Part shown: one piece after another, positions 53,153-62,465 of the stretch
Position numbering within the stretch: the stretch's first letter is position 1
Layout of the letters: each line of letters begins with the position of its first letter
NCBI GenBank assembly: GCA_031431475.1
Contig: JANPDL010000021.1
Coordinates: forward strand, 121,396 to 185,395
DNA: 64,000 nucleotides
Direction: 5' to 3'
From: JADCCX01 sp031431475
Lineage (GTDB): Bacteria > Pseudomonadota > Alphaproteobacteria > Rhizobiales > Beijerinckiaceae
Translations under genes and position numbers: made by a program
Notes under the pieces: generated by a model
Seen by the model: only the letters and a program-made list of their open reading frames with translations
Told to the model about the DNA's origin: nothing
Database searches by the model: none

Positions 53153-54052
53153 ATGACCGCATCCCACGACATGCTGACCTTCATCCGCGTCGTCGAGGGC
53201 GGCAGCTTTGCCGCAGGCGCAGAGTCGCTGGGCCTGACGCCGTCCGCTGTCTCGAAGCTCGTGAGCCGAGTCGAGGACAGGCTCGGCGTGCGGCTTCTCA
53301 CCCGCACAACCCGGAAGCTCGCCCTCACCAACGAAGGCACGCTGTATCTGGCGCGGGCCAGAGACATCATCGCGGCCATCGAGACGGCGGAAGAAGAGGT
53401 TTCTGAAAGCGCGGCCAGACCGTCCGGTCGCCTCAGGATCAACACCGGCACGGCTTTCGCACGCCACCAGCTGGCACCAGTGCTGTCACGCTTTCTGGCG
53501 CGCTACCCCGACATTACGGTCGATCTCGGCGTGACGGACCGGCAGGTGAACCTGCTGGATGAGCATGTGGATATCGCTATCCGCACTGGGCCGGTCAGCG
53601 ACACAAGCCTCATCGTCCGCAAGCTTGGGCAGGCGCGCCGCAGGATTTGCGCCAGCCCGGCCTATCTCGCGAGCCACGGCACGCCTCAAACACCCGCCGA
53701 TCTGGCCTCGCACGCCTGCATCGTCGTGAACGGCTATGGCGAACTGGCACATTGGCCTTTCACCACGCCGGAAGGGATCAACCGGATGGCGATCAAGCCG
53801 ACACTGAGCTGCGACAGCGCTGATGTCGTGCTGGAAATGGGATTGGCAGGCCTCGGCATATTCAGACTGGGTGACATCATGCTGGGCGAGCACCTGCGTG
53901 ACGGCGATCTGGTGGAGCTGTTGTCACCCGAGCATTCTGCGGAAACCTTCGACATCAGCGTCGTGATGCTGCCCGGTCGGAACCGCGTGCCGCGCGTACG
54001 GGTTTTTATCGATTTTCTGGTGGAGGAATTTGGCCGCAACAGCTTGATATAG
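53153..54052 (+). CDS. LysR-family transcriptional regulator
   Basis: A 299-aa LysR regulator. The winged helix-turn-helix occupies residues 5-65 (FIRVVEGGSFAAGAESLGLT, then PSAVSKLVSRVEDRLGVRLL), followed by the effector domain. I start at ATG (MTASHDMLTF); a TTG four codons earlier has no better support. It lies between the tautomerase unit (divergent) and the sugar-acid dehydratase gene (88 bp downstream) and probably regulates both. The effector is unknown. Confidence 0.92.
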   Translation: MTASHDMLTFIRVVEGGSFAAGAESLGLTPSAVSKLVSRVEDRLGVRLLTRTTRKLALTNEGTLYLARARDIIAAIETAEEEVSESAARPSGRLRINTGTAFARHQLAPVLSRFLARYPDITVDLGVTDRQVNLLDEHVDIAIRTGPVSDTSLIVRKLGQARRRICASPAYLASHGTPQTPADLASHACIVVNGYGELAHWPFTTPEGINRMAIKPTLSCDSADVVLEMGLAGLGIFRLGDIMLGEHLRDGDLVELLSPEHSAETFDISVVMLPGRNRVPRVRVFIDFLVEEFGRNSLI

Positions 54053-54140
54053 ACGTCTGCCAAATCGGCAATGGCCAAAGCGTTTCAGCCTTGAGCACAA
54101 TCCCGTCGCGGTGCACTGTCCGGCAAAGGGGATTTTCAGA

Positions 54141-55829
54141 ATGACCAAGGGCGTACGCAAAGGCCTCACCAGCTACGGAGACGCGGGATTTTCGCTTTTC
54201 CTGCGCAAGGCCTTCATCAAGGCCATGGGCTATTCCGATGATGCGCTGAACCGCCCGTTCGTCGGCATCACCAACACCTACAGCGATTTCAACCCCTGCC
54301 ATGGCAATGTCCCGCAACTGATCGAGGCGGCAAAGCGCGGCGTGATGCTGGCGGGCGCGATGCCGATGGTGTTCCCGACTATCTCGATACACGAGAGTTT
54401 CGCGCACCCCACGTCAATGTTCCTGCGCAACCTGATGGCGATGGACACGGAGGAGATGGCGCGCGCCCAGCCCATGGATGCGCTGATCGTCATCGGTGGA
54501 TGCGACAAGACCCTGCCCGCGCAGATAATGGGCGCGATCAGTGCCGATCTGCCCACGGTGGTGATTCCCGTGGGACCCATGGTGGTGGGCCATCACAAGG
54601 GCGAGGTGCTTGGGGCATGCACGGATTGCCGTCGCCTCTGGGGCAAACACCGCGCGGGCGAGATCGACGAGGCCGAGATCGAGGTTGTCAACGAGCGTCT
54701 GGCGCCATCGGTCGGCACCTGCATGGTGATGGGCACGGCCAGCACCATCGCCTGCATGGTGGAGGCCATGGGATTGTCTCTGCCGATGAGTGCCAGCATT
54801 CCCGCTCCCCATGCAGAGCGCATCCGCCTCGCCGAAGCCAGCGGCAGTCTCGCAGCAAAGATGGCGACGAGCGGCGGTCCTCGGCCAAGCGAAATCCTGA
54901 CACCGGCTGCGATCCGCAATGCCGCAGTGGTGATGCAGGCCATCGGCGGCTCGACCAACGGCATCATTCATCTCGCGGCCATGGCGAACCGCACGCCGCA
55001 TGGCTTCGATCTGAACATGGTCGACCGCATCGGACGCGATGTTCCAGTCCTGATCGATCTCAAGCCCTCGGGAGAACACTACATGGAGCATTTTCATCAT
55101 GCCGGAGGAATGCCGAAGCTGTTCCAGAACCTGAGCGAACATCTCGATCTCACCGCCATGACCATCAGCGGTAGGACCCTGGGAGAGATTGCAGCCAGTG
55201 CGGAGGATGTGCCGGGACAGGACGTGATCCGCAGCCGCGCCAACCCGATCAAACCGGAAGGCGCCATGGCTGTTCTCCACGGCAATCTCGCGCCGCGCGG
55301 GGCCGTGATCAAGCATTCCGCGGCGACGCTTAGTCTATTGCAACACACAGGGCGCGCAGTCGTGTTCGAGTCGGTCGAGGACCTCACCAACCGTATTGAC
55401 GATCCCGATCTGGATGTGAAAGCCGATGATATTCTCGTGTTGCGCAATGCCGGTCCCAAAGGTGCGCCAGGCATGCCAGAAGCAGGCTATCTGCCGATTC
55501 CGAAGAAGCTGGCGCGGGCTGGCATCAAGGACATGGTCCGCATCTCGGACGCCCGCATGAGCGGCACAGCATTCGGCACCATCGTGCTGCATATCACACC
55601 GGAATCCGCCATTGGCGGGCCATTGGGACTGGTCCGTAACGGCGACCGGATCGTACTCGACGTCGCGGCAAGGCGCATCGATCTCATGGTTGACGCAGCT
55701 GAGCTGGAACGGCGCAAAGCGGAATGGCAGCCACCGGCACATCTGACGGAACCATCACGCGGTTATCTTGCACTCTACCTCAGGTCAGTGACGCAGGCAG
55801 ATGAGGGCTGCGACTTCGATTTCTGCTGA
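54141..55829 (+). CDS. IlvD/Edd-family dehydratase, probably for sugar acids
   Basis: A 562-aa iron-sulfur dehydratase. Cluster cysteines are visible at residues 53 (NPCHGN), 121 (GGCDKT) and 194 (GTCMVMGTAS), the set of [2Fe-2S]-type family members. SDARMSGT near the end is the active-site loop. The block GEVLGACTDCRRLWGKHRAG is typical of L-arabinonate/D-xylonate-type dehydratases and not of valine/isoleucine IlvD. The chosen start MTKGVRKGLT has GGGG upstream. With the FAH-family enzyme it suggests non-phosphorylated pentose or deoxysugar-acid catabolism. Confidence 0.9.
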   Translation: MTKGVRKGLTSYGDAGFSLFLRKAFIKAMGYSDDALNRPFVGITNTYSDFNPCHGNVPQLIEAAKRGVMLAGAMPMVFPTISIHESFAHPTSMFLRNLMAMDTEEMARAQPMDALIVIGGCDKTLPAQIMGAISADLPTVVIPVGPMVVGHHKGEVLGACTDCRRLWGKHRAGEIDEAEIEVVNERLAPSVGTCMVMGTASTIACMVEAMGLSLPMSASIPAPHAERIRLAEASGSLAAKMATSGGPRPSEILTPAAIRNAAVVMQAIGGSTNGIIHLAAMANRTPHGFDLNMVDRIGRDVPVLIDLKPSGEHYMEHFHHAGGMPKLFQNLSEHLDLTAMTISGRTLGEIAASAEDVPGQDVIRSRANPIKPEGAMAVLHGNLAPRGAVIKHSAATLSLLQHTGRAVVFESVEDLTNRIDDPDLDVKADDILVLRNAGPKGAPGMPEAGYLPIPKKLARAGIKDMVRISDARMSGTAFGTIVLHITPESAIGGPLGLVRNGDRIVLDVAARRIDLMVDAAELERRKAEWQPPAHLTEPSRGYLALYLRSVTQADEGCDFDFC

Positions 55830-56048
55830 ACAGTGCAATCGCAAGCATCCGCACCTCAGTGGAATAGCCTGTTCGTTGTGCCGCTTGTCACATCCCTGCA
55901 CTTTCTGATGTTCGATAGAACGAAAGCCGACGCAAAATCACCTTAGTGGAGGAATTGCTGCGGCAGCATATCTGCAAACAAGGGCGTGTCATCAATTCGC
56001 CGCGCACCCTTCGTTGGTTGTGTCTGCCGTCACGGCGCGATCATCAGC

Positions 56049-56561
56049 TCAAGTAGCGGAGATAGCCTGACGTATCCGGTGAAGCGCGATCAGCTCGATC
56101 TGCCGAAGCGCCTCGTTCCATTCCCCGTTTTGCGTATTTTTCAGCCGGAGATGGAACTGTTCGAGAATGTCGACCTTGGACAGGCCAGCCACAGCCACGA
56201 TGAAAGGAAAGCCAAATCTGGCTTTGTATTGCTCATTCAGGTCGAGAAAGTTCCGCTGCTCGACCACTGTCAACTGATTGAGACCGGCAGAGGATTGCTC
56301 TGCAGTCGATTCTTTGGTCAGTCCCTTTGCCAGTGCCAGCCGTCCGGCGAGATCAGGATGCGCCATCACAAGGTGCTTGATCCTGTCGGGTTGACCCGCC
56401 CGCATGACACGGCACATAGCGGCGTGCAGGCTTCCAGCATCCACTTGCCCCGCAGGCAATCCGGCATCAAACGTGGCTTCCGCGACCCATGGCGAGTGCT
56501 CCCAGACCGCTCCGAAGAGTTGCATGAAAGTGGACTTGTCGATCGTATTCAGCGAAGTCAT
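56049..56561 (-). CDS. uraD: 2-oxo-4-hydroxy-4-carboxy-5-ureidoimidazoline (OHCU) decarboxylase UraD
   Basis: Converts OHCU to (S)-allantoin, the third step of urate breakdown. The 170-aa all-helical protein has the catalytic His68 (VMAHPDL), Glu88 (STAEQSSAGL) and the FGFPFIVAV block. The ATG overlaps the uraH stop by one base (TGATG); a GTG immediately before it is less likely. About 220 bp downstream, before the convergent dehydratase gene, show no recognisable feature. Confidence 0.95.
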   Translation of the reverse strand: MTSLNTIDKSTFMQLFGAVWEHSPWVAEATFDAGLPAGQVDAGSLHAAMCRVMRAGQPDRIKHLVMAHPDLAGRLALAKGLTKESTAEQSSAGLNQLTVVEQRNFLDLNEQYKARFGFPFIVAVAGLSKVDILEQFHLRLKNTQNGEWNEALRQIELIALHRIRQAISAT

Positions 56562-56911
56562 CACGACCCCCGGTAGGTCGAGAAACTCCAGGGAGAAACG
56601 AGCAACGGCACATGGTAGTGGCCGTCTGGCTCCGTGATCGTGAACCTGAGCGGGATTTCGTCCAGAAACGGGCAGGTACCAACACCTGCTTGCTGCTCGA
56701 AATAAGCGCGAACGGTGAACGTGATCACGTAGGTTCCTGCCTTGTATGCATCCCCTGACAGCAAGGGGGTATCTGTCCGGCCATCCTGATTGGTCTTTGT
56801 CTCCGCGATCGCGACGATCTTCCCATCGTCGACGCGGGCCAGCCTTATGGCAACACCCGCTGCGGGCTTGCCATTTGCGGTATCCAGAACGTGCGTTGAT
56901 AGGCGTCCCAT
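56561..56911 (-). CDS. uraH: 5-hydroxyisourate hydrolase UraH (transthyretin-related)
   Basis: Hydrolyses 5-hydroxyisourate to OHCU. The 116-aa protein has the three family signatures: STHVLDTANGKPAAGVAIRL at the start, FLDEIPLRFTITEPDGHYHV in the middle, and the C-terminal tetrapeptide YRGS. I chose the ATG giving MGRLSTHVLD because this is the family's usual start. It is divergent from the urate/xanthine permease and coupled to uraD. Confidence 0.96.
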   Translation of the reverse strand: MGRLSTHVLDTANGKPAAGVAIRLARVDDGKIVAIAETKTNQDGRTDTPLLSGDAYKAGTYVITFTVRAYFEQQAGVGTCPFLDEIPLRFTITEPDGHYHVPLLVSPWSFSTYRGS

Positions 56912-57118
56912 GGGAACCTCCGGTAGTTGATGAGCGCAGTCAATCTGGACCATCAAAGAGGACAAGCCAATCGGCAGATTGTGCTGATTAATTTGAAAGT
57001 GATCGATGTGGCCAGCGGCTATACAACAGAGAGTACATTGCCCGAATATGCACGGTGCGGGGAACCAAAAAACAAAAGAGCCCCGTGGGAAACGACCTGC
57101 AACAAGAGGGAGGCAAGC

Positions 57119-58498
57119 ATGACAACCGCCACCAATGGCAAAACTCATCCGGTGGATGAGATACTTCCGCCGCCGCAACTCGCGGCGCTCGGGCTTCAGC
57201 ACGTTCTGGTGATGTACGCCGGGGCCGTCGCCGTCCCGCTGATCATCGGTCGCGCCCTGAAACTTTCGCCGGAACAGATCGCCTTTCTTGTGAACGCTGA
57301 TCTGTTCTGCTGTGGCATCGTTACCTTGATTCAGTCACTGGGTCTGGGCCGTCATTTTGGTATCCGCCTCCCCGTCATGATGGGTGTCACCTTCGCCGCC
57401 GTTGGCCCAATGGTCGCGATGGCGGGTAATCCGGAACTCGGCGTTCTGGGCATTTTCGGCTCAGTGATCGCAGCCGGCATTTTCACGATACTCATCGCGC
57501 CATTCATCAGCCGGTTATTGCCGCTGTTTCCGCCTGTCGTGACCGGCACAATCATCCTGATGATCGGCATCTCGCTGATGCGTGTTGGCGTCAACTGGGC
57601 AGCCGGTGCGCCAGTCTCGTCAATTCCAGGCTACGGCGATCTGACAAACCTTGGCATGGCCGCCTTCGTCATGGTCGTCATTCTCCTGATCACGCGGTAC
57701 GGGCGCGGGTTCGTGGGTAACATTTCAGTGCTGATCGGCATTGTCATCGGCTGCATCGTCGCTTTCATCATCGGCAAGATGGGTTTCACGAAAGTGGCGA
57801 ATGCGGAATGGTTCGGCTTGATCTACCCCTTCGCTTTCGGCGTGCCAAAGTTCGATCTGGTGGCCGTGCTGACCATGTCGCTCGTGATGATCGTGGTGAT
57901 GATCGAGTCAGCCGGCATGTTCCTGGCGCTTGGCGATATTACTGATCGCCCTGTCAAGCGTGATGATCTGACACGCGGCCTGCGCGTTGACGGTCTTGGC
58001 ACCGTGATTGGCGGTGTTTTCAACACATTCCCCTACACATCATTCTCCCAGAACGTTGGTCTGGTTGGCGTCACGGGCATTCGCAGCCGCTATGTCTGCG
58101 TGGCGGCAGGCCTTATCATGGTTATCATGGGGCTGATGCCGAAGCTTGGTGCACTTGTTGAGTCAGTTCCGCTGTTTGTGCTGGGCGGAGCAGGGATCGT
58201 GATGTTCGGCATGGTGGCTGCCACCGGGATTCGTATCCTGTCGGGAGTCGACTACAAGACGAGCCGCAACAACCTCTATGTCGTGGCTGTCTCGATCGGC
58301 TTCGGCATGATCCCGCTTGTAGCACCTGATTTCTTCAAGAATATGCCGAAGGAACTGGGGCCGCTGCTGCATTCCGGCATCCTGCTATCGGCCTTCTCGG
58401 CGGTGGCGCTCAATCTTTTCTTCAATGGCTGGAAGTCGGAAGATGAGGCGGAAGCGGAGATGAAGCTAGCCGCGGCTCAGGCAGACGGCGGGCATTGA
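57119..58498 (+). CDS. Urate/xanthine permease (NCS2 family)
   Basis: A 459-aa nucleobase-cation symporter-2 with 14 hydrophobic segments. QHVLVMYAGAVAVPLIIG in helix 1, MIVVMIESAGMFLALGDITD around helix 8 (with the substrate-binding Glu) and NTFPYTSFSQNVGLVGVTG around helix 10 (the NCS2 QNVG motif) are all present. GAGGGAGG six bases before the ATG fixes the start. The purine-oxidation genes around it make urate or xanthine the likely substrate. Confidence 0.93.
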   Translation: MTTATNGKTHPVDEILPPPQLAALGLQHVLVMYAGAVAVPLIIGRALKLSPEQIAFLVNADLFCCGIVTLIQSLGLGRHFGIRLPVMMGVTFAAVGPMVAMAGNPELGVLGIFGSVIAAGIFTILIAPFISRLLPLFPPVVTGTIILMIGISLMRVGVNWAAGAPVSSIPGYGDLTNLGMAAFVMVVILLITRYGRGFVGNISVLIGIVIGCIVAFIIGKMGFTKVANAEWFGLIYPFAFGVPKFDLVAVLTMSLVMIVVMIESAGMFLALGDITDRPVKRDDLTRGLRVDGLGTVIGGVFNTFPYTSFSQNVGLVGVTGIRSRYVCVAAGLIMVIMGLMPKLGALVESVPLFVLGGAGIVMFGMVAATGIRILSGVDYKTSRNNLYVVAVSIGFGMIPLVAPDFFKNMPKELGPLLHSGILLSAFSAVALNLFFNGWKSEDEAEAEMKLAAAQADGGH

Positions 58499-58523
58499 AC
58501 GCAACTGGATTGAGCTCTGATAC

Positions 58524-59459
58524 TCATTGGCGGACGGAGGAGACTTCGTTCGCCTTTCGCATTTCCGTCTCGACATAACGACGCGCCTCGTCCGCCAGAA
58601 AGCTGGCAAAGATGCGGATTTTTGGCGGGACGAGCTGACGCGTCTGGTAGAGAACGGCAAGCGTCACAGGTGCGGGCCTGAAACCGGGCAGAACAGGCAC
58701 GAGACGTCCCGCCGCCAGATGTTCCGCAACCTCGAAGACCGGCTTGAGCACGATCCCCTGGCCCTCGACCGCCCATTGCGTCAGGAGATCGCCGTCGTCT
58801 GCATCAAAGGGGCCGGAAACGGTGACAAGTTCCGTTTTGCCATCCTGCCCGATGATCGGCCAGCGAAACTGTCGGGACCCCGGGAAGCGGAGCAAGAGGC
58901 AACGGTGCCTAGCCAAATCATACGGCGTGCCTGGTGATCCCGCGCCTTCAAGGTAGCCGGGTGATGCACAGAGCATACGCTCAACATCTGCGGCTTTTTT
59001 CATGATGAAGCTGGAGTCCGTCATTTCCGAAAGGCGCAAGGCCACATCGATGCCTTCATCCACAAGATCAAGCAGATGCTCCGACAGCCGGACCCGGATA
59101 TCGACGCCGGGGTAAGTGTCCCTGAAGCGGACCACCGACGGTCCCAGAAGCCGCCGGCCCAGCCCGAGGGGCGCTGTCACCTTGATGGCCCCTTTCGGCA
59201 CGCCAGACTCGTCGCTGATACTGGATTCTGCGCGGTCGGCCGCTTCGATCAAATCCAGCGCACGCTCATGGAATAGCTGACCACATGTGGTGAGATGCAT
59301 GCTTCGGGTGGTACGGCTGAACAGGCGCGCACCCAACCGCTTCTCCAGCGCCATGATGCGATGACTGACAACAGCTGCAGACAGCCGGAGATCGCGACCA
59401 GCAGCGGAAAAACTTCCTTTCTCCACCACGCGCGCGAACAGCGTGACATCTTCAAGCAT
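58524..59459 (-). CDS. LysR-family regulator of the purine genes
   Basis: A 311-aa LysR regulator starting MLEDVTLFARVVEKGSFSAA with the winged helix-turn-helix in the first 65 residues. It is divergent from puuD with 112 bp between, which contains candidate LysR-type sites, so it probably controls puuD-allA-allE. It ends 26 bp from the convergent permease gene. An upstream in-frame extension exists but crosses the intergenic operator region. Confidence 0.92.
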   Translation of the reverse strand: MLEDVTLFARVVEKGSFSAAGRDLRLSAAVVSHRIMALEKRLGARLFSRTTRSMHLTTCGQLFHERALDLIEAADRAESSISDESGVPKGAIKVTAPLGLGRRLLGPSVVRFRDTYPGVDIRVRLSEHLLDLVDEGIDVALRLSEMTDSSFIMKKAADVERMLCASPGYLEGAGSPGTPYDLARHRCLLLRFPGSRQFRWPIIGQDGKTELVTVSGPFDADDGDLLTQWAVEGQGIVLKPVFEVAEHLAAGRLVPVLPGFRPAPVTLAVLYQTRQLVPPKIRIFASFLADEARRYVETEMRKANEVSSVRQ

Positions 59460-59486
59460 ACCCACGTGCGCTTCCCCTATTTTCGC

Positions 59487-59530
59487 ACTTAATTTGAAAG
59501 TATGCGCACAATCTTCCTGCTTTTGAAAGT
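59487..59530. promoter_or_regulatory. Candidate LysR-type operator region upstream of puuD
   Basis: ACTTAATTTGAAAGT (59487-59501) is a 15-bp sequence with ACTT-N7-AAGT symmetry, the T-N11-A style of LysR sites. The direct repeat TTTGAAAGT occurs at 59493-59501 and again at 59522-59530, 29 bp apart. The pair spans the middle of the interval between the divergent regulator and puuD. Confidence 0.5.
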
Positions 59531-59571
59531 CGCCAAGGCTGCTACTCTCTCCCAATCGAGGAGAGAGCATC

Positions 59572-60789
59572 ATGGATCCGATCTTGGCAGAATGGGGCAG
59601 CATATTGCTTCGCTGGGTCCACGTGATCACAGGTATCGCGTGGATTGGCTCATCCTTCTATTTCATGCATCTTGATGCATCCATCAGGACCATTCCCGAG
59701 ATACCGGCGGGCAAGGGCGGCGCGACTTGGGAAGTCCACGGCGGCGGCTTCTACGAAGTTAGAAAATATCTGGAAGCACCGGCTCATCTGCCCAAGGAGA
59801 TGATCTGGCACAAATGGCAATCCTATTCGACCTGGATCAGCGGCTTCTTTTTGCTGGTCTGGGTTTATTACGCACAATCCGACCTCTATCTGATTGATCC
59901 GTCCGTGCGTGAGCTGTCACCCTTCCAGGCTGTGATGATCGGCATCGGCGGCCTTGCTCTGGGCTGGCTGGTCTATGACTTGCTCTGCAAGTCACCACTG
60001 GCAAAGAACGAAGTGGCACTGGCAGCCGTTGGCTTCGCCTTCATCATCGCCATGACATATTTTTTCCAGCTGATGTTCTCGGGCCGTGGTGCGCTCGTCC
60101 ACATCGGTGCGATGATGGCGACCATGATGTCTGGGAACGTCTTTCTCGTCATCATTCCTGGTCAGAAAAAGATCATCGCAGCCCTGACATCAGGGCAAGT
60201 TCCGGATCCCGCTCTCGGCAAGCGGGCGAAGATGCGCTCGACACACAACAACTACCTGACGCTTCCCGTGCTGTTCCTGATGCTGTCGAACCATTACCCA
60301 CTGCTCTATTCGACGCCGTATTTGCCTGCGATCGTCGGACTGGTCCTGATCGCGGGAGCGCTCGTTCGCCATTTCTACAACGTCAGCCATGCCGGCAAGC
60401 CAGAGCCCTGGTGGACCTGGGCCGTTGCTGCTATGTGCATGTGGCTGGCGCTCTGGATTACTTCCACAGCCTCTCCACTTGGCCGCGAACGGCTCGGCAT
60501 GGGGCCAGTGCCACCGACAGTCGCGCTAGCGTCACAGCCGAAAGCACCGCAACAGGTCGTCGATATCGTCACGGGCCGTTGTGCAATGTGCCATGCACGG
60601 GAGCCGGTCTGGACAGGAATTGGCATTGCGCCGAAGGGCGTTCTGCTCGATGAAGCCCACAGTATTCACCGTCAGAAAGAGGCGATACGCATGCATAGTG
60701 TTCTGACCCGCGCTATGCCGCCCAACAACATTACCGGTCTTACGCTGGAGGAACGCCGCACGCTGGCCAGCTGGACCGGAACGCGCTGA
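59572..60789 (+). CDS. puuD: Urate hydroxylase PuuD with C-terminal cytochrome c domain
   Basis: Membrane-bound urate oxidase that converts urate to 5-hydroxyisourate and passes electrons to the respiratory chain. The first 310 residues hold eight or nine helices starting ILLRWVHVITGIAWIGSSFY, typical of the PuuD membrane domain. The C-terminal domain has the haem c motif CAMCH at residues 337-341 and a later methionine (RAMPPNN) as likely sixth ligand. GAGGAGAG stands just before the ATG. It heads the puuD-allA-allE unit. Confidence 0.96.
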   Translation: MDPILAEWGSILLRWVHVITGIAWIGSSFYFMHLDASIRTIPEIPAGKGGATWEVHGGGFYEVRKYLEAPAHLPKEMIWHKWQSYSTWISGFFLLVWVYYAQSDLYLIDPSVRELSPFQAVMIGIGGLALGWLVYDLLCKSPLAKNEVALAAVGFAFIIAMTYFFQLMFSGRGALVHIGAMMATMMSGNVFLVIIPGQKKIIAALTSGQVPDPALGKRAKMRSTHNNYLTLPVLFLMLSNHYPLLYSTPYLPAIVGLVLIAGALVRHFYNVSHAGKPEPWWTWAVAAMCMWLALWITSTASPLGRERLGMGPVPPTVALASQPKAPQQVVDIVTGRCAMCHAREPVWTGIGIAPKGVLLDEAHSIHRQKEAIRMHSVLTRAMPPNNITGLTLEERRTLASWTGTR

Positions 60790-60791
60790 TC

Positions 60792-61313
60792 ATGCTCCGT
60801 CCCGTACTCCCGATCAGGCCATTGACGCGTGAAGCCTTTTCGCCCTTCGGCGATGTGGTCGAGTTCGAAAGCGGCTCGCCGATCACCATCAATGAGGGCT
60901 TTGCCGAGCGGGTCAACGGGCTTGCGAAGATCGACATTGCGGGCGAAACAGGCATCGTGAATATATCGCTCTTCACGGCGAAGTTGCGTCCTCAGCCGAT
61001 CCCGATCCGCATGATGGAGCGCCATCCCCATGGCAGCCAGATGTTCTATCCCTTGCAGGATCGGCCCTGGCTGGTCGTTGTCTGCGGTGACCCTCGTATA
61101 GCTGCTTCCTACAGGGCCTTTCGCGCCAGTGGCCTACAGGGCGTCAACTATGCCCGTAATATCTGGCATCATCCTTTGCTTGTGCTAGCAGATGGCGAGC
61201 GGTTCATGGTTGTCGATCGCGGTGACCAGTCACCACAGCCGCTGAACAATCTCGAAGAGACTTGGCTTGACGAAGGCCAATGGCTCACACTCCCTGTCGA
61301 AGGAAGCAGCTGA
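60792..61313 (+). CDS. allA: Ureidoglycolate lyase AllA
   Basis: Splits (S)-ureidoglycolate to glyoxylate and urea. The 173-aa cupin-like protein has the family blocks FSPFGDVVEF, MERHPHGSQMFYPL and NYARNIWHHPLLVLA. It begins two bases after the puuD stop. The urea released is the substrate of the urease encoded at 19-23 kb. Confidence 0.95.
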   Translation: MLRPVLPIRPLTREAFSPFGDVVEFESGSPITINEGFAERVNGLAKIDIAGETGIVNISLFTAKLRPQPIPIRMMERHPHGSQMFYPLQDRPWLVVVCGDPRIAASYRAFRASGLQGVNYARNIWHHPLLVLADGERFMVVDRGDQSPQPLNNLEETWLDEGQWLTLPVEGSS

Positions 61314-61314
61314 C

Positions 61315-62139
61315 GTGACTGACAGAACCTACCATCATGCGTTCGGTGGCCTTCCGCCCCAGACGCAGCTCATGACAGGGCGGGCGATCTTTACCGAGGC
61401 CTATGCTGTCATTCCCAAGGGCGTGATGAGCGATATCGTGGCCAGTCTTCTGCCCCATTGGACAAACACGCGCGCCTGGATCATCGCGCGCCCGCTGTCG
61501 GGCTTTGCCGAAACTTTCTCGCAATACATCATGGAAGTTGGCCCGCAGGGCCACAGCACCTCGCCAGAGCCCGATCCGGAGGCCCAAGCCGCGCTCTTTG
61601 TCGTTGATGGCAGGATCACGCTCACGATCGGTGATGCAACACACACGCTCGATCCCGGTGGCTTCGCCTATATCCCGCCGGGAACACCGTGGACTGTCAA
61701 GAACCAGCAGGCACACCCCGCTCGCTTCCACTGGGTGCGCAAGCGCTATCAACGCGTCGAGGGGATAGCGCTACCGGATCCTCTGGTAACCAGCGACAAG
61801 CTTGTCGTGCCGACTGCCATGCCTGACACGCAAGGGCGCTGGGCCACGACGCGATTCGTCGATCCCGCCGATATCCGCCACGACATGCACATGACAATCG
61901 TGACCTTCGAACCGGGCGGTCTGATCCCATTCGAGGAAACCCATGTAATGGAACACGGGCTTTACGTGCTCGAGGGCAAGGCCGTCTACAAGCTCAACAG
62001 CGACTGGGTCGAGGTCGAAGCCGGCGACTTCATGTGGCTCAGGGCGTTCTGCCCGCAGGCCTGCTACGCGGGCGGACCCGGGCCTTTCCGCTATCTTCTT
62101 TACAAGGATGTGAACCGCCATCCATCGCTTGGTCTGTAG
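61315..62139 (+). CDS. allE: (S)-ureidoglycine aminohydrolase AllE
   Basis: Releases ammonia from (S)-ureidoglycine to give ureidoglycolate. The 274-aa bicupin starts with GTG, one base after the allA stop (TDRTYHHAFGGLPPQ), the form that matches homologues. The second cupin holds the metal site in IPFEETHVMEHGLYVLEG. This enzyme implies that allantoate is degraded by an allantoate amidohydrolase, whose gene is not in the window. Confidence 0.94.
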   Translation: MTDRTYHHAFGGLPPQTQLMTGRAIFTEAYAVIPKGVMSDIVASLLPHWTNTRAWIIARPLSGFAETFSQYIMEVGPQGHSTSPEPDPEAQAALFVVDGRITLTIGDATHTLDPGGFAYIPPGTPWTVKNQQAHPARFHWVRKRYQRVEGIALPDPLVTSDKLVVPTAMPDTQGRWATTRFVDPADIRHDMHMTIVTFEPGGLIPFEETHVMEHGLYVLEGKAVYKLNSDWVEVEAGDFMWLRAFCPQACYAGGPGPFRYLLYKDVNRHPSLGL

Positions 62140-62196
62140 GCGTACAAATCTAGCCCATTGGCCTGCTTCCACTCTCGCATGCCGAATGATCTTCCC

Positions 62197-62465
62197 TCGA
62201 TTTGGTGGACACCAATGCTGGGCTTTCGAGCCCGCGCAGGAGTGTAACACGTCGAACGCGTCGTTTGTTTCCGATCACCTTCAAACGCGAGGCTGTTGAT
62301 CGTGTTCTGTCGCGTGGACTGTCACCCCGGGAAGGTGGCGATCAAGCCTGGTCTTCACGAGATGGTTCTGCGGCGCTGGGTGAAGGACGCGGACGGCACC
62401 ACGACAGGCTTGCCACCCCACTCGGCTATCTCAACCACGCCGAAATGGAACGAAAGGCAGCTTAA
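62197..62465 (+). pseudogene. Remnant of an IS3-family transposase orfA
   Basis: The frame starting near 62268 reads FPITFKREAVDRVLSRGLSP, the start of an IS3 OrfA helix-turn-helix. Near 62332 the similarity continues only in another frame as VAIKPGLHEMVLRRWVKDAD. TTTGGTGGACACC at the left end resembles an IS3 terminal repeat. There is no orfB, no right end and no intact start codon. About 200 bp between this remnant and the tRNA fragment show no recognisable gene. Confidence 0.65.

Noticed and set aside
54141..55829. Biosynthetic dihydroxy-acid dehydratase IlvD
   Set aside because: The GACTDC block and the catabolic neighbourhood are typical of sugar-acid dehydratases in the same family.
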